64,000 nt of DNA from Pseudomonas panipatensis. Its GTDB lineage: Bacteria; Pseudomonadota; Gammaproteobacteria; Pseudomonadales; Pseudomonadaceae. The position numbers were made by a program, and so were the translations under genes. Within the stretch, counting starts at the first letter, position 1; each line of letters begins with the position of its first letter. Under the pieces are notes generated by a model. The model made no database searches and was not told the DNA's origin. It saw only the letters and a program-made list of their open reading frames with translations. Below are positions 21,469 to 29,811 of the stretch, in pieces. The stretch is from positions 124,001 to 188,000 of the forward strand of contig NZ_FNDS01000010.1 in the NCBI RefSeq assembly GCF_900099785.1, written 5' to 3'.

Positions 21469-22041
21469 ATGAGCAATATACTGCCCAACCCCAATGAACG
21501 CCCCAGTGTCCTGGTCCACGTCGCCGACAACGTCAAGGCCTTGCGCCGCGACGCCAGCCTGAGCCAGGAGGCCCTGGCCAAGGCCTCGGGGGTCAGCCGG
21601 CGCATGCTGGTCGGTATCGAAAGCGGCGACACCAACGTCAGCCTGGCCACCCTCGATCGCATCGCCGCCGGCCTCGGCGTGACCTTCGCCGACCTGGTCC
21701 GGGCGCCGGCCACCGGCGATCTGTCGCGCATCGATGTGGTGGCCTGGGCCGGCCCCCACCCGGACAGCCGCGGCACCCTCCTCGCCAGCACCCCGGCACG
21801 GCGCCAGGCGGAACTCTGGCACTGGTCCCTGGGGCCGGGCGAACGCTACGACGCCGAACCCGACGCCGAGGGCTGGCATGACATGGTCTATGTCATCGAA
21901 GGGCGCCTGACCCTGCTGCTCGACGGCCAGAGCCTGAGCATCGAAAGCGGCGGCTTCCATGTGTTCAAGAGCGACCGTCCGTTCAGCTACTGCAACCAGG
22001 GCGAGACACGCGTGCGCTTCATCCGCAGCGTGGTGAACTGA
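21469..22041 (+). CDS. XRE-family regulator with C-terminal cupin domain
   Basis: About 190 residues: an N-terminal helix-turn-helix (NVKALRRDASLSQEALAKASGVSRRMLVGIE) and a C-terminal cupin (HWSLGPGERYDAEPDAEGWHD onward) that probably binds a small ligand. Starts at 21439, 21451 and 21469 are in frame. I chose 21469 because the two earlier ones lie on a pair of ATGCGCAA direct repeats that look like an operator. It is divergent from the RhtA-like exporter and likely senses an amino acid or amine. Confidence 0.8.
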   Translation: MSNILPNPNERPSVLVHVADNVKALRRDASLSQEALAKASGVSRRMLVGIESGDTNVSLATLDRIAAGLGVTFADLVRAPATGDLSRIDVVAWAGPHPDSRGTLLASTPARRQAELWHWSLGPGERYDAEPDAEGWHDMVYVIEGRLTLLLDGQSLSIESGGFHVFKSDRPFSYCNQGETRVRFIRSVVN

Positions 22042-22056
22042 GCGGCCGGCCGCTCA
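22039..22056. other. 18-bp palindrome containing both convergent stop codons
   Basis: TGAGCGGCCGGCCGCTCA is perfectly palindromic; its first three bases are the stop of the XRE-cupin gene and its last three the reverse-strand stop of the PhoD-like gene. It may form a bidirectional mRNA hairpin, but no T-tract is present. Confidence 0.6.
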
Positions 22057-23601
22057 CCGCACCGGGTCGATGACCTGGGTCAGCGGATGCGCCGAGCCTT
22101 CCAGGTGCCAGTTGACCCACAGGCGCTGCCGGGCGTCGTTGTCGGGCTCGATGGCCAGCCAGTTGCGGCGGGTGACCAGGTAACGGCCACGGTCGGCGAT
22201 CGGCAGCATGCTGGCGCTGATCTTGTAGTCGATCGGTTCCCGGCTGCCGCCCAGCGATTCGAGGAAATACACCGCGATGCCCGGCGGCGAGGGATGCACG
22301 ATGCCGCTGGAGATCAGCTGGTAGATCACCCCGGCGCCGCCGGCCTGGTGCTGGGCCAGTTCCGACTCGATGACGCAGGCGCCGGCGACGTGCACATCGC
22401 CGGAAACGATGCTCACCTTGCAGCGCTTGGCCGCGGCGAAATCCAGCAGGCGCATGATCAGGCGCTTGCGCTCGCCACGGTGCGGCGGGCTGCGCCAGTG
22501 GTCGCGCAGGTCGTCTTCCAGCTCCTGCTGGCCGGGGACCAGGTCGAGGGCCTTTTCCGCCGCCTGCAGGTCCAGGTAACCCACCGGGATGCTCGACATG
22601 AGCAGCAGGTGCTTGTGCGCGGCAACGCCGTCGAGCCAGGCGTAGATGCCGTTCCAACTGGCGGCGGAAACGATCTGGCTGGCCTGCGCGGCCGGCCGGC
22701 TCAGGTCCGGCGCGCGCTCGCTGCGCAAGTCCGGCACCAGCAGCGCGAGGCTGCCGAGGCCAGTGAAGCCCAGGTGGTAGCCCTGGGTGTTGGCGATGGC
22801 GCAGGGATGCGCGTCCCGCGACGGCGTCAGGTCCGGGTGGGTCTGGATGAGCTGCTGCTGGAAGATGCGGAAGTAGTGCCGGGCGGTGTCGAACAGGCCC
22901 TGGAACACCGGGCTGGAATGCAGCGTCTCGGGATAGGAACCCCAGCCGTCGATGATGTCGTGGTCGTCCCACATCATGACGGTCGGGATGCTGGCGAACA
23001 TCCGCGCCACCGGCGGCTGCGCCCAGCGCTCCAGGTACAGACGGGTGAAGAACCGGTCCAGGGCCAGGCGCATGTCCTTGCTGTAGGCGGCCTTGGCGCG
23101 CTCGGCGAAGGACTTCTGGAACCACGCCTTCAGGCTCGGCACGGTGCTGCGCAGCTCGTCGCTGTAGACCTGGTCGCCGCCCATCAGCAGGAGGTGGTAC
23201 GGATTCGCTTGGTGGGCGCTGTCCATGTCGATCCAGCGCTCGTTGTTGACGTCGACCTTCTCCATGTACTTGGGATCGGAGAAGCCGTTGCAGGAGGCAT
23301 AGGCCATCCGCGGCGAGCGGCCGGCGGCGGGCACCGTGAAGCTCGCCTCGACGCCGTCGATGGTGAAGCGGTAGCGGGTATCCACGGCGCTTTGCGGCAC
23401 CGCCAGCAGCACCCGCCAGACACGGTACTGCGGCGCCAGCAGCGGCACATCGGCGATGGCCAGCGGCGGCTTGGCGCGCAGCGGCGCCGGTGCGTTGACG
23501 GAAGGCGCCGAATCGTTCGGCGTGACGACCAGCGCCGAAACGCTGTAGTTGCCTTGCTGGATACCGCGGAACTGCAGGATTGGTCCGAGTAACAGACTCA
23601 T
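22054..23601 (-). CDS. PhoD-like metallophosphatase family protein
   Basis: A 515-residue protein of the alkaline phosphatase D-like class. An N-terminal beta domain (about 1-100) is followed by a metallophosphatase core with ASCNGFSD, MGGDQVYSDE, VMMWDDHDIIDGWGS and VSIVSGDVHVAGA, which supply the metal-binding Asp/His residues. There is no Tat or Sec signal, so it is probably cytoplasmic, unlike classical secreted PhoD. The ATG at 23601 has a strong AAGGAGGA site. It is monocistronic; the substrate is unknown. Confidence 0.8.
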   Translation of the reverse strand: MSLLLGPILQFRGIQQGNYSVSALVVTPNDSAPSVNAPAPLRAKPPLAIADVPLLAPQYRVWRVLLAVPQSAVDTRYRFTIDGVEASFTVPAAGRSPRMAYASCNGFSDPKYMEKVDVNNERWIDMDSAHQANPYHLLLMGGDQVYSDELRSTVPSLKAWFQKSFAERAKAAYSKDMRLALDRFFTRLYLERWAQPPVARMFASIPTVMMWDDHDIIDGWGSYPETLHSSPVFQGLFDTARHYFRIFQQQLIQTHPDLTPSRDAHPCAIANTQGYHLGFTGLGSLALLVPDLRSERAPDLSRPAAQASQIVSAASWNGIYAWLDGVAAHKHLLLMSSIPVGYLDLQAAEKALDLVPGQQELEDDLRDHWRSPPHRGERKRLIMRLLDFAAAKRCKVSIVSGDVHVAGACVIESELAQHQAGGAGVIYQLISSGIVHPSPPGIAVYFLESLGGSREPIDYKISASMLPIADRGRYLVTRRNWLAIEPDNDARQRLWVNWHLEGSAHPLTQVIDPVR

Positions 23602-23736
23602 GCGCTGTCCTCCTTGATGACGCCCATCGATGGCCTGGGGTGTGGCCGCTCGAGTATAGGCAGGGGGCGATTCAGGCAACGCCTGAAACACCCTCCGTGG
23701 GCCGCCGGTGCCGTCCCTGGCCCCGTCCCACCAGCC

Positions 23737-24564
23737 TCAGCAGGCCTGTGGCATCTCGCCGCGCGCCAGCCGCGCGTTGATCTCGCGGACCACCGCCGGC
23801 AGCTCGGCGATGGTGTCGATCAGGTAGTGCGGGCGGGCACCCTCGAAGAGTCGGCCGATACGCTGGCGCTGCTGTTCCAGCGTGTCCGCCGGCAACCCTT
23901 GGTACTGCTCGTAGGTCAGGCCCAGGGCGTTGCCCGAGCAGGTCAGCGCCACCGTCCACATGCCGGCGCGGCGGCCTTCGAGGATGCCCGGCCAAGTGTC
24001 GTCGACCTTGACGCAGGCGGCGACGTCGTCGATGCCCAGGGCGATCACGTTGGCCAGGGCCTGGGCCGGGTGCGGACGGCCGTTGGGCACCTCGTCGGTG
24101 GCCACCACGTGGTCGGCGACGTAGCCCTTGGTCGCGGCCAGGGTGACTACCTTCGCCATCACCACAGCCGGGTAGCCGGAGCAGGAGCCGATCTTCAGGC
24201 CCAGCCCGCGCAGCTCGGCGATGGCCTCCAGGGCGCCGGGGATCAGCGCCGAGTGCTCGGCGATCTTCTCGATCTGCAGCGGCATGAAGCGCTCGTAGAT
24301 GGCGGTGACATCGGCGTCGCTCGGCGTGCGGCCGAATTTCGCCCGGAAGCGCTCGGCGATCGCCGGAAGGTCGCAGAGGGTGCGGATATGGTCCCACTTG
24401 CCCATGCCCATGGGCCCGCGGGCTTCCTCCAGGCTGACGGCGACGCCGAACTCGGCGAAGGCTTCGACGAAGATCTGCGTCGGCGCGAAGGAGCCGAAGT
24501 CGACCACGGTGCCGGCCCAGTCGAGGACGGCGGCTTGCAGGTGCTGGGGTTGTTCGTAGTTCAT
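23737..24564 (-). CDS. phnX: Phosphonoacetaldehyde hydrolase (phosphonatase)
   Basis: A 275-residue HAD-superfamily enzyme hydrolysing phosphonoacetaldehyde to acetaldehyde and phosphate. It shows the nucleophile motif [12 protein letters not shown] (Asp15), the Schiff-base lysine in MGMGKWDHI (Lys56), and the HAD motif III region [12 protein letters not shown]. The ATG at 24564 has AAGGA upstream. It follows phnW by 58 bp on the same strand; together they form the 2-aminoethylphosphonate pathway. Confidence 0.96.
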   Translation of the reverse strand: MNYEQPQHLQAAVLDWAGTVVDFGSFAPTQIFVEAFAEFGVAVSLEEARGPMGMGKWDHIRTLCDLPAIAERFRAKFGRTPSDADVTAIYERFMPLQIEKIAEHSALIPGALEAIAELRGLGLKIGSCSGYPAVVMAKVVTLAATKGYVADHVVATDEVPNGRPHPAQALANVIALGIDDVAACVKVDDTWPGILEGRRAGMWTVALTCSGNALGLTYEQYQGLPADTLEQQRQRIGRLFEGARPHYLIDTIAELPAVVREINARLARGEMPQAC

Positions 24565-24622
24565 CGCGAGGATTCCTTGCTGACGGGCGCCGGCGACGGG
24601 CCGGCGCGGCCGTGGATGGGGT

Positions 24623-25738
24623 TCAGATCTCGAAGACTTCCATTTCCCGGAGGCTCTCGGCGATGGCCGCCACCGCCTCGCGCATGCCCTGGGCATCGAC
24701 CTGGCCGATGCAGCCGACGCGGAAGGTTTCCACCTGGGTCAGCTTGCCCGGATAGAGGATGTAGCCCTTGTCGCGCACCCGCCGGTAGAAGTCCTCGAAG
24801 CGGTAGCGCGCATCGCGCGGGGCGTGGAAGGTGACGATGATCGGCGCCTGGATCGGCGCCGGCAGGAAGCTGCGCAAGCCCAGCGCGGCCATCTCGGCGA
24901 GCAGAGTCTGGCAGTTCTCCGCGTAACGTTGATGACGGGCCGCCAGACCGCCCTCCTCCTCGTACTGGGTCAGCGCTTCGTGCAGCGCAGCCAGCACATG
25001 GGTCGGCGGGGTGAAGCGCCACTGCCCGGTCTTGGCCAGGTAGGCGTGCTGGTCCTGCAGGTCCATCGCCAGCGAGTGGCAGTTGCCGGCGCTGGCCGCC
25101 AGGGCGCTGCTGCGGGCGAAGACGAAGCCCATGCCGGGCACGCCTTCCAGGCACTTGCCGGAGGCGGCGATCAGGGCGTCGAACGGCACCCGGCGGGCAT
25201 CGATCTCCAGCGCGCCGAAGGAACTCATGGCGTCGATGATCAGGCGCTTGCCGTGGGCCTCGACCACCTTGGCGATCTCTTCCAGGGGGTTGAGGATGCC
25301 GGTGCTGGTCTCGCAATGGATCAGCGCGACGTGGCTCACGCGCGGGTCGGCGGCGAGCAGGCGCTCGACGTCGGCGGCGGTGGTCGGCACGTCCTCCGCG
25401 GTCTCGAAGGTGCTGAAGTCACGGCCGAGGACCTGGCAGATCTTCGCCAGGCGCTTGCCGTAGGCACCGTTGATCAGCACCAGCACCTTGCCGTCGCGCG
25501 GCACCAGGGTGCCCACCGCGGCTTCCACCGCGAAGGTTCCGCTGCCTTGCAGGGGGACGCAGGCGTGGCTGGCCTGGCCATGGATGATACCCAGCAGGCG
25601 CGAACAGACGCTGGCGGTCAGGGCGTTGAAGTCGCTGTCCCAGGAGCCCCAGTCGACCAGCATCGCTCGACGGGTGCGGTAGGAGGTGGTCAGGGGGCCG
25701 GGGGTCAGTAGTACGGGCGCGCGCTCGGCAGTGCTCAT
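24623..25738 (-). CDS. phnW: 2-aminoethylphosphonate:pyruvate aminotransferase
   Basis: A 371-residue class-V PLP aminotransferase converting 2-aminoethylphosphonate and pyruvate to phosphonoacetaldehyde and alanine. Family landmarks are [10 protein letters not shown] at the N-terminus, [28 protein letters not shown] and the PLP-lysine segment [14 protein letters not shown]. It is the first gene of phnWX and is divergent from a LysR regulator gene that starts 143 bp away. Confidence 0.96.
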   Translation of the reverse strand: MSTAERAPVLLTPGPLTTSYRTRRAMLVDWGSWDSDFNALTASVCSRLLGIIHGQASHACVPLQGSGTFAVEAAVGTLVPRDGKVLVLINGAYGKRLAKICQVLGRDFSTFETAEDVPTTAADVERLLAADPRVSHVALIHCETSTGILNPLEEIAKVVEAHGKRLIIDAMSSFGALEIDARRVPFDALIAASGKCLEGVPGMGFVFARSSALAASAGNCHSLAMDLQDQHAYLAKTGQWRFTPPTHVLAALHEALTQYEEEGGLAARHQRYAENCQTLLAEMAALGLRSFLPAPIQAPIIVTFHAPRDARYRFEDFYRRVRDKGYILYPGKLTQVETFRVGCIGQVDAQGMREAVAAIAESLREMEVFEI

Positions 25739-25880
25739 GCTCGGTTCCTCTTCGGGGAAGACCTGTGCTCGGGAGGTTCTTGGCGGGCCCGACGTCCGGG
25801 CCTGGGCATAGGTTGCGCAGCGCTTATCTATCGTTCAAATTGTTTGTCATGATCCCAGGCATAAGTCGGACATATAGCCA

Positions 25881-26741
25881 ATGAACCTTTTCCAGCTCCG
25901 CGCCTTCGACGCCGTCGCCCGCGAAGGCAGCTTCACCCGCGCCGCCGAGCGCCTGTTCATCAGCCAGCCGGCGGTGACCGGGCACGTCAAGGCACTGGAA
26001 GAGCACTACCAGGTCAACCTGTTCCGACGCACCGCGCGCAGCGTCGAGCTGACCGAGGAAGGCACGCGCCTGGCGGCCATCAGTCGCACCCTGTTCGCCC
26101 TGGAAGAAGAAGCCGAGACGCTGCTCGACGCCAACCGCCAGTTGCTCAGCGGGCGCATCGAAGTGGCCGCCGACGGCCCGCACCTGGTCATGCCGATGCT
26201 CGCCCGCCTGCGCGCGCGCTACCCCGGCATCACCGTCAACCTGCGCCTGGGCAACGCCCAGGAAACCCTCAATGCGCTGCTCAGCGAGCACGTCGACATC
26301 GCCGTGGTGACCGAGGTGGAACCGCGCGCCGGGCTGTTCCTGCGCGAACTGGTGCAGTCGCGCCTGTGCGCCCTGCTGCCCGCCGCGCATCCCTGGAGCG
26401 AGCGCGAACAAGGCGTGCCGCTGAGCGAGCTGGACCAGCAGATCATGGTCCTGCGCGAGCCCGACTCGATCACCCGGCGCACCTTCGACCGCGCCTGCGC
26501 CGGCCAGCAGGTACAGCCTCGCGTGCTGCTGGAGCTGGACAGCCGCGAGGCAGTGACCGAAGCGGTGGCCGCCGAACTGGGCATCGGCATCGTCTCGTCG
26601 CTGGAAGTCAGCCGCGATACACGGGTGCGCGCCGTGCCGCTGCTCGGCGAGGGGCTGCTCAACCGCCACTCCATCGGCTGCCTGGAACGGCGCCGGGGCC
26701 TGCGCGTGGTCAGCGCCTTCATGGAACTGGCGGAGGGCTGA
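25881..26741 (+). CDS. LysR-family regulator of phnWX
   Basis: A 286-residue LysR regulator with HTH LFQLRAFDAVAREGSFTRAAERLFISQPAVTGHVKAL and the usual substrate-binding domain. Divergence from phnW with an AT-rich gap (25820-25880) indicates control of the 2-aminoethylphosphonate genes, as for the LysR gene next to phnWX in other pseudomonads. The inducer, likely 2-aminoethylphosphonate, is inferred. Confidence 0.85.
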   Translation: MNLFQLRAFDAVAREGSFTRAAERLFISQPAVTGHVKALEEHYQVNLFRRTARSVELTEEGTRLAAISRTLFALEEEAETLLDANRQLLSGRIEVAADGPHLVMPMLARLRARYPGITVNLRLGNAQETLNALLSEHVDIAVVTEVEPRAGLFLRELVQSRLCALLPAAHPWSEREQGVPLSELDQQIMVLREPDSITRRTFDRACAGQQVQPRVLLELDSREAVTEAVAAELGIGIVSSLEVSRDTRVRAVPLLGEGLLNRHSIGCLERRRGLRVVSAFMELAEG

Positions 26742-26796
26742 GCGCCCCTGGGTTGCCAGGCCGACCCTGCCGCCCCCGGACAAACGCCAGCCACGG

Positions 26797-26830
26797 CGAT
26801 GGGTATCGCTACGCTCAACGCCATCCTACG
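26797..26830. repeat. GATGGGTATCGCT...CATCCTACGG repeat, 34 bp
   Basis: The 34 bases differ from 49185-49218 at only one position (A for G). They begin CGATGGGTATCGCT and end CATCCTACGG, so they are part of a larger GTAGGATGG-type element. Confidence 0.8.
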
Positions 26831-26850
26831 GCCCCCTGGTCCCCCCCGTA

Positions 26851-26880
26851 GGGCGCATAAAGCGGCACGCTTTATCTGCC
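26851..26880. repeat. GGCGCATAAAGCG hairpin repeat
   Basis: Stem GGCGCATAAAGCG / CGCTTTATCTGCC (one mismatch, one wobble) around a three-base loop. It resembles the hairpin at 16631-16660 with the inner ATAACGC replaced by ATAAAGC. Confidence 0.65.
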
Positions 26881-26985
26881 GCCAGCGCCAATGGCGCACC
26901 CCGTAGGATGGGTTGAGTCCACGAACCCCCTGCGGTCGCCCGCGCAGAGCGGCATTGCCAGGTCTTCGTTCACCAGCGCCAGAAA

Positions 26986-27022
26986 GGTCGGAGCCGTGCT
27001 CCAGCGGCCTCGCTTTTTTTTT
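26986..27022 (+). terminator. Hairpin with nine-T tract
   Basis: GGAGC-CGT-GCTCC stem (26990-27002) flanked by GGTC/GGCC pairing, then TCGC and T9 at 27014-27022. It looks like a strong intrinsic terminator, yet the nearest upstream plus-strand gene ended about 245 bp earlier. It may end the LysR mRNA or an unannotated small RNA. Confidence 0.6.
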
Positions 27023-27128
27023 GCCCGCCGCTGTCCCTGGGCGCGCCATGGCCCTCGCCGAAGCGGCGATTGACGCGCATCCCGGCAGCCGCCAGGATGC
27101 GCCTAACGCCGTCAGCCCCGCTTCCGAA

Positions 27129-27533
27129 ATGCTCAAGCCCCCCGTTTCGCCCATCAGTCGCCTGCTCTACCTCCTGCTCGCCTACACGAGCCTGGGCGTC
27201 GGCCTGGTCGGCCTGGTGGTGCCCGGCCTGCCGACCACCGAGTTCGTCCTGCTGGCCGCCTGGGCGGCGGCGAAAAGCTCGCCGCGCCTGAGCGCCTGGC
27301 TGGAAAACCACCGACTGTTCGGGCCGATCCTGGCCAACTGGCGCAACGGCCGCGCCATTGCCCGGCGCGCCAAGATCGGCGCCAGCCTGGCGATGCTCGC
27401 GGCGCTGGCGCTCATGCTGAGCACCCTGCCCCACGGCTACTGGCTGTATGCGGTGGTGCTGGGCATGGCCATCGGCAACCTGTGGATCTGGTCGCGCCCG
27501 GACCGCCAGCCGCAACCGCCGCCGCACGGCTAG
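27129..27533 (+). CDS. YbaN/DUF454 family membrane protein
   Basis: A 134-residue inner-membrane protein with four predicted helices and the DUF454 signature at the N-terminus (GLVGLVVPGLPTTEFVLLAAWAAAKSSPRLSAWLENH), followed by FGPILANWRNGRAI. The role of the family is unknown. The ATG at 27129 was chosen because it sits just before the family's usual start; the longer open frame runs back into the terminator region. Confidence 0.82.
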   Translation: MLKPPVSPISRLLYLLLAYTSLGVGLVGLVVPGLPTTEFVLLAAWAAAKSSPRLSAWLENHRLFGPILANWRNGRAIARRAKIGASLAMLAALALMLSTLPHGYWLYAVVLGMAIGNLWIWSRPDRQPQPPPHG

Positions 27534-27590
27534 GCGCTGCCGGCACGGCGGCTTATGCTGAGGGGCACCATCCCCGCCAAAGGTTCCGCC

Positions 27591-27947
27591 ATGAGCAATC
27601 CCCCCAGCAAGGTCGACGCGCTGCTCGCCGAAGCCCAGCAGCGCCGCGAAAGCAGCTACCGGGAAAAGGCCCTGAAGATGTATCCGTGGATCTGCGGTCG
27701 CTGCGGCCGCGAGTTCAGCGGCAAGCGCCTGAGCGAGCTGACCGTGCACCACCGCGACCACAATCACGACAACAACCCCGAGGACGGTTCCAACTGGGAA
27801 CTGCTGTGCCTCTACTGCCACGACAACGAGCACCAGCGCCAGGTCGACGCGCATTACCAGGGCAACGACGCCGGCGCCGGCCAAGGCGCCAAGGTCAAGC
27901 ACAAGGCCTTGGCCGGGCTGGCCGAACTGCTGCAGAAAAAATCCTGA
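27591..27947 (+). CDS. YajD-type HNH nuclease family protein
   Basis: A 118-residue protein with an HNH domain: CGRCGREFSGKRLSELTVHHRDHNH supplies the first Cys pair and catalytic His, and NWELLCLYCHDNEH the second Cys pair and last His. E. coli YajD has the same length and layout; its substrate is not established. The start at 27591 was chosen because it begins the family's conserved N-terminus; the frame upstream belongs to no domain. Confidence 0.85.
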   Translation: MSNPPSKVDALLAEAQQRRESSYREKALKMYPWICGRCGREFSGKRLSELTVHHRDHNHDNNPEDGSNWELLCLYCHDNEHQRQVDAHYQGNDAGAGQGAKVKHKALAGLAELLQKKS

Positions 27948-28035
27948 GGACGCGGTTGCCAGGCGGGCGAATTCCTGCGAAAACGCCGCCCCTGGAAGCG
28001 GCCCCACCGGGCCGCCGCTGACGAGAGAAGCAGCC

Positions 28036-28377
28036 ATGAGCGACGAACTGCGCATCGAAGACCTCTACCTGGGCGACGGCCGCACCGTGGTCAAGGGCGC
28101 CCTGATCACCACCGAGTACCGGGGCACCCTGGAAGACGGCACGGTCTTCGACTCCTCCTACGACAAAGGCAAGCCCTTCCAGTGCGTGATCGGCACCGGG
28201 CGCGTCATCAAGGGCTGGGACCAGGGCCTGATGGGCATGCGCGTCGGCGGCAAGCGCAAGCTGTTCGTCCCCGCGCACCTGGCCTATGGCGAGCGCCAGA
28301 TCGGCGCGCACATCAAGCCGAATTCCAACCTGATCTTCGAAATCGAACTGCTCGAAGTCCTCACCCGCGACGACTGA
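28036..28377 (+). CDS. FKBP-type peptidyl-prolyl isomerase
   Basis: A 113-residue single-domain FKBP. The active-site elements are seen in YRGTLEDGTVFDSSYDKGKPFQCVIGTGRVIKGWDQGL and the C-terminal LIFEIELLEV strand. No signal peptide, so cytoplasmic. GAGAGAAG precedes the ATG. It is followed after 21 bp by a small membrane protein gene. Confidence 0.9.
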   Translation: MSDELRIEDLYLGDGRTVVKGALITTEYRGTLEDGTVFDSSYDKGKPFQCVIGTGRVIKGWDQGLMGMRVGGKRKLFVPAHLAYGERQIGAHIKPNSNLIFEIELLEVLTRDD

Positions 28378-28398
28378 CGACGCCCCGGAGGCCAGGGA

Positions 28399-28854
28399 AT
28401 GCCGCACCGCTCGACACTCCGCCGCTGGCTGGTCGGCTGGCTCTACGCCGCCGCCGGCGCGCACCTGCTGGTGGGACTGGCGATGACCTGGCTCGGCGAC
28501 GGCGGGCTGTTCAGCGCCTACCACCGTGACATCGCCGCCGCCTTCTGGCGCGACACCCCGCCGGCCGCCGGCCTGGCCCTGCAGCACTGGTGGTTCGCCC
28601 TGTTCGGCGCCACCCTGCAGGCCTACGCGGTCTACCTCGGCGCCCTGGTTCACCTTGGCAACCGCAGCGGCAAACCGGCGGCCTGGGCCTGGCTGATCGC
28701 CGGTATCCTGCTCTGGGCGCCGCAGGACATCGCGCTGTCGCTGCAACAGGGCGCGCTGTCGCACCTCTGGGCCGACGGCCTGGCCCTGTGCCTGCTGCTA
28801 CCGCCACTGGCCTGGCTCTACGCCCACGATCGGCGAGCGCAGGCCGCCACCTGA
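28399..28854 (+). CDS. Small membrane protein of unknown function
   Basis: A 151-residue protein with a basic N-terminus and four hydrophobic helices (about 10-31, 55-82, 92-110 and 120-142). It contains the polar loop SAYHRDIAAAFWRDTPP and several aromatic residues near helix ends. I do not recognise a named family. It probably shares a transcript with the FKBP gene and ends 4 bp from the convergent thiM stop. Confidence 0.65.
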   Translation: MPHRSTLRRWLVGWLYAAAGAHLLVGLAMTWLGDGGLFSAYHRDIAAAFWRDTPPAAGLALQHWWFALFGATLQAYAVYLGALVHLGNRSGKPAAWAWLIAGILLWAPQDIALSLQQGALSHLWADGLALCLLLPPLAWLYAHDRRAQAAT

Positions 28855-28858
28855 GCGC

Positions 28859-29722
28859 TCAGATGCTGGCCAGCACCGGCAACAACTGGCCATGGCGGCG
28901 AATCTGCTCGGCATCCAGCGCATCCAGGGCGTCGATGAACGCCGGGACGAAGGAGCCCGGCCCACGGCTGCCGCGCTCGGCGGCTTCGGCCGCCACGGCG
29001 AAATGCACATGGGCCGCCGCCAGGGCGATGAACGCGTTCTCGCTGACCGCCGCGTAGGCCGCCACCAGCGCGCCGAGGGCACAACCGGAGGCGGTCACCC
29101 GCGGCAGCAAGGCGCTGCCGCCGGCGATCCGCAGCATGCGCGGCACAGCGCTGCCGAACTCGTCGCCGACCCAGCCGAGCAGATGATCCACCGCGCCCGA
29201 AGCGGAGACCGCCAGGCTGTGCCGCAGCAGTTCCACCGCTGCCGGCACCGCCGCCGCCGGATCGTCGGAACTGTCGAACCCCGGCGCGCCCTCGCCCTGA
29301 CCGGCCAGGCCGATGATCTCCGAGGCATTGCCGCGCACCACCGCCGGCCCCAGGCGCAACAGCTCGGCGGCGATGCCACCGCGCCAGGCCAGGCCGCCGG
29401 CGCCGATCGGGTCGAGCACCCAGGGGCGGCCGGCGTCCACCGCCGCAGCGACGGCCATGCGCATCGCTTCGACCTGGGCGCTGGTCGGTGTGCCCAGGTT
29501 GACCAGCACGGCGTCGGCGACCCGGGCGAAATCGGCGGCTTCTTCGGGATTGTCGACCATCGCCGGCGAAGCGCCGGCGGCGAGCAGGACATTGGCCATG
29601 AAATTGGCCGAGACCACGTTGCTCAGGCATTGCACCAGGGGCCGTCGCTGGCGCAGCGCGGCATGGGCGACGACGATGTCGTCAAGGGTCGGTAGGCGCT
29701 TGGCAATGGAGGCGAAAGGCAT
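28859..29722 (-). CDS. thiM: Hydroxyethylthiazole kinase
   Basis: A 287-residue ribokinase-fold enzyme phosphorylating 4-methyl-5-(2-hydroxyethyl)thiazole for thiamine salvage. The family blocks are present: PLVQCLSNVVSANFMANVLLAAGASPAM, VLDPIGAGG, VRGNASEI and VTASGCALGALVAAY with the conserved Cys. GGAG precedes the ATG. No thiE or thiD gene is adjacent and I find no TPP riboswitch in the 90 bp upstream, so it appears to be a stand-alone salvage gene. Confidence 0.92.
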   Translation of the reverse strand: MPFASIAKRLPTLDDIVVAHAALRQRRPLVQCLSNVVSANFMANVLLAAGASPAMVDNPEEAADFARVADAVLVNLGTPTSAQVEAMRMAVAAAVDAGRPWVLDPIGAGGLAWRGGIAAELLRLGPAVVRGNASEIIGLAGQGEGAPGFDSSDDPAAAVPAAVELLRHSLAVSASGAVDHLLGWVGDEFGSAVPRMLRIAGGSALLPRVTASGCALGALVAAYAAVSENAFIALAAAHVHFAVAAEAAERGSRGPGSFVPAFIDALDALDAEQIRRHGQLLPVLASI

Positions 29723-29811
29723 CGATGACTCCGGAGAAACGGTTGCACGGCAGGCTGCCGCAATGCGCCTAATCTACCTGCTGCGGCCATCCGCTGCAGG
29801 TGGACCTTGGC

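Larger units (their letters stand above)
26742..27128. other. Gene-free interval with stacked repeats and a terminator
   Basis: 387 bp without a credible gene between the LysR gene and the DUF454 gene. It holds GTAGGATGGG-type copies (26797-26830 and 26902-26917), a GGCGCATAAAGCG hairpin (26851-26880) and a hairpin followed by nine T residues. Short frames across it have no ribosome sites. Confidence 0.7.

Noticed and set aside
29723..29811. TPP riboswitch upstream of thiM
   Set aside because: The CTGAGA and ACCTGA-type conserved blocks are not present.
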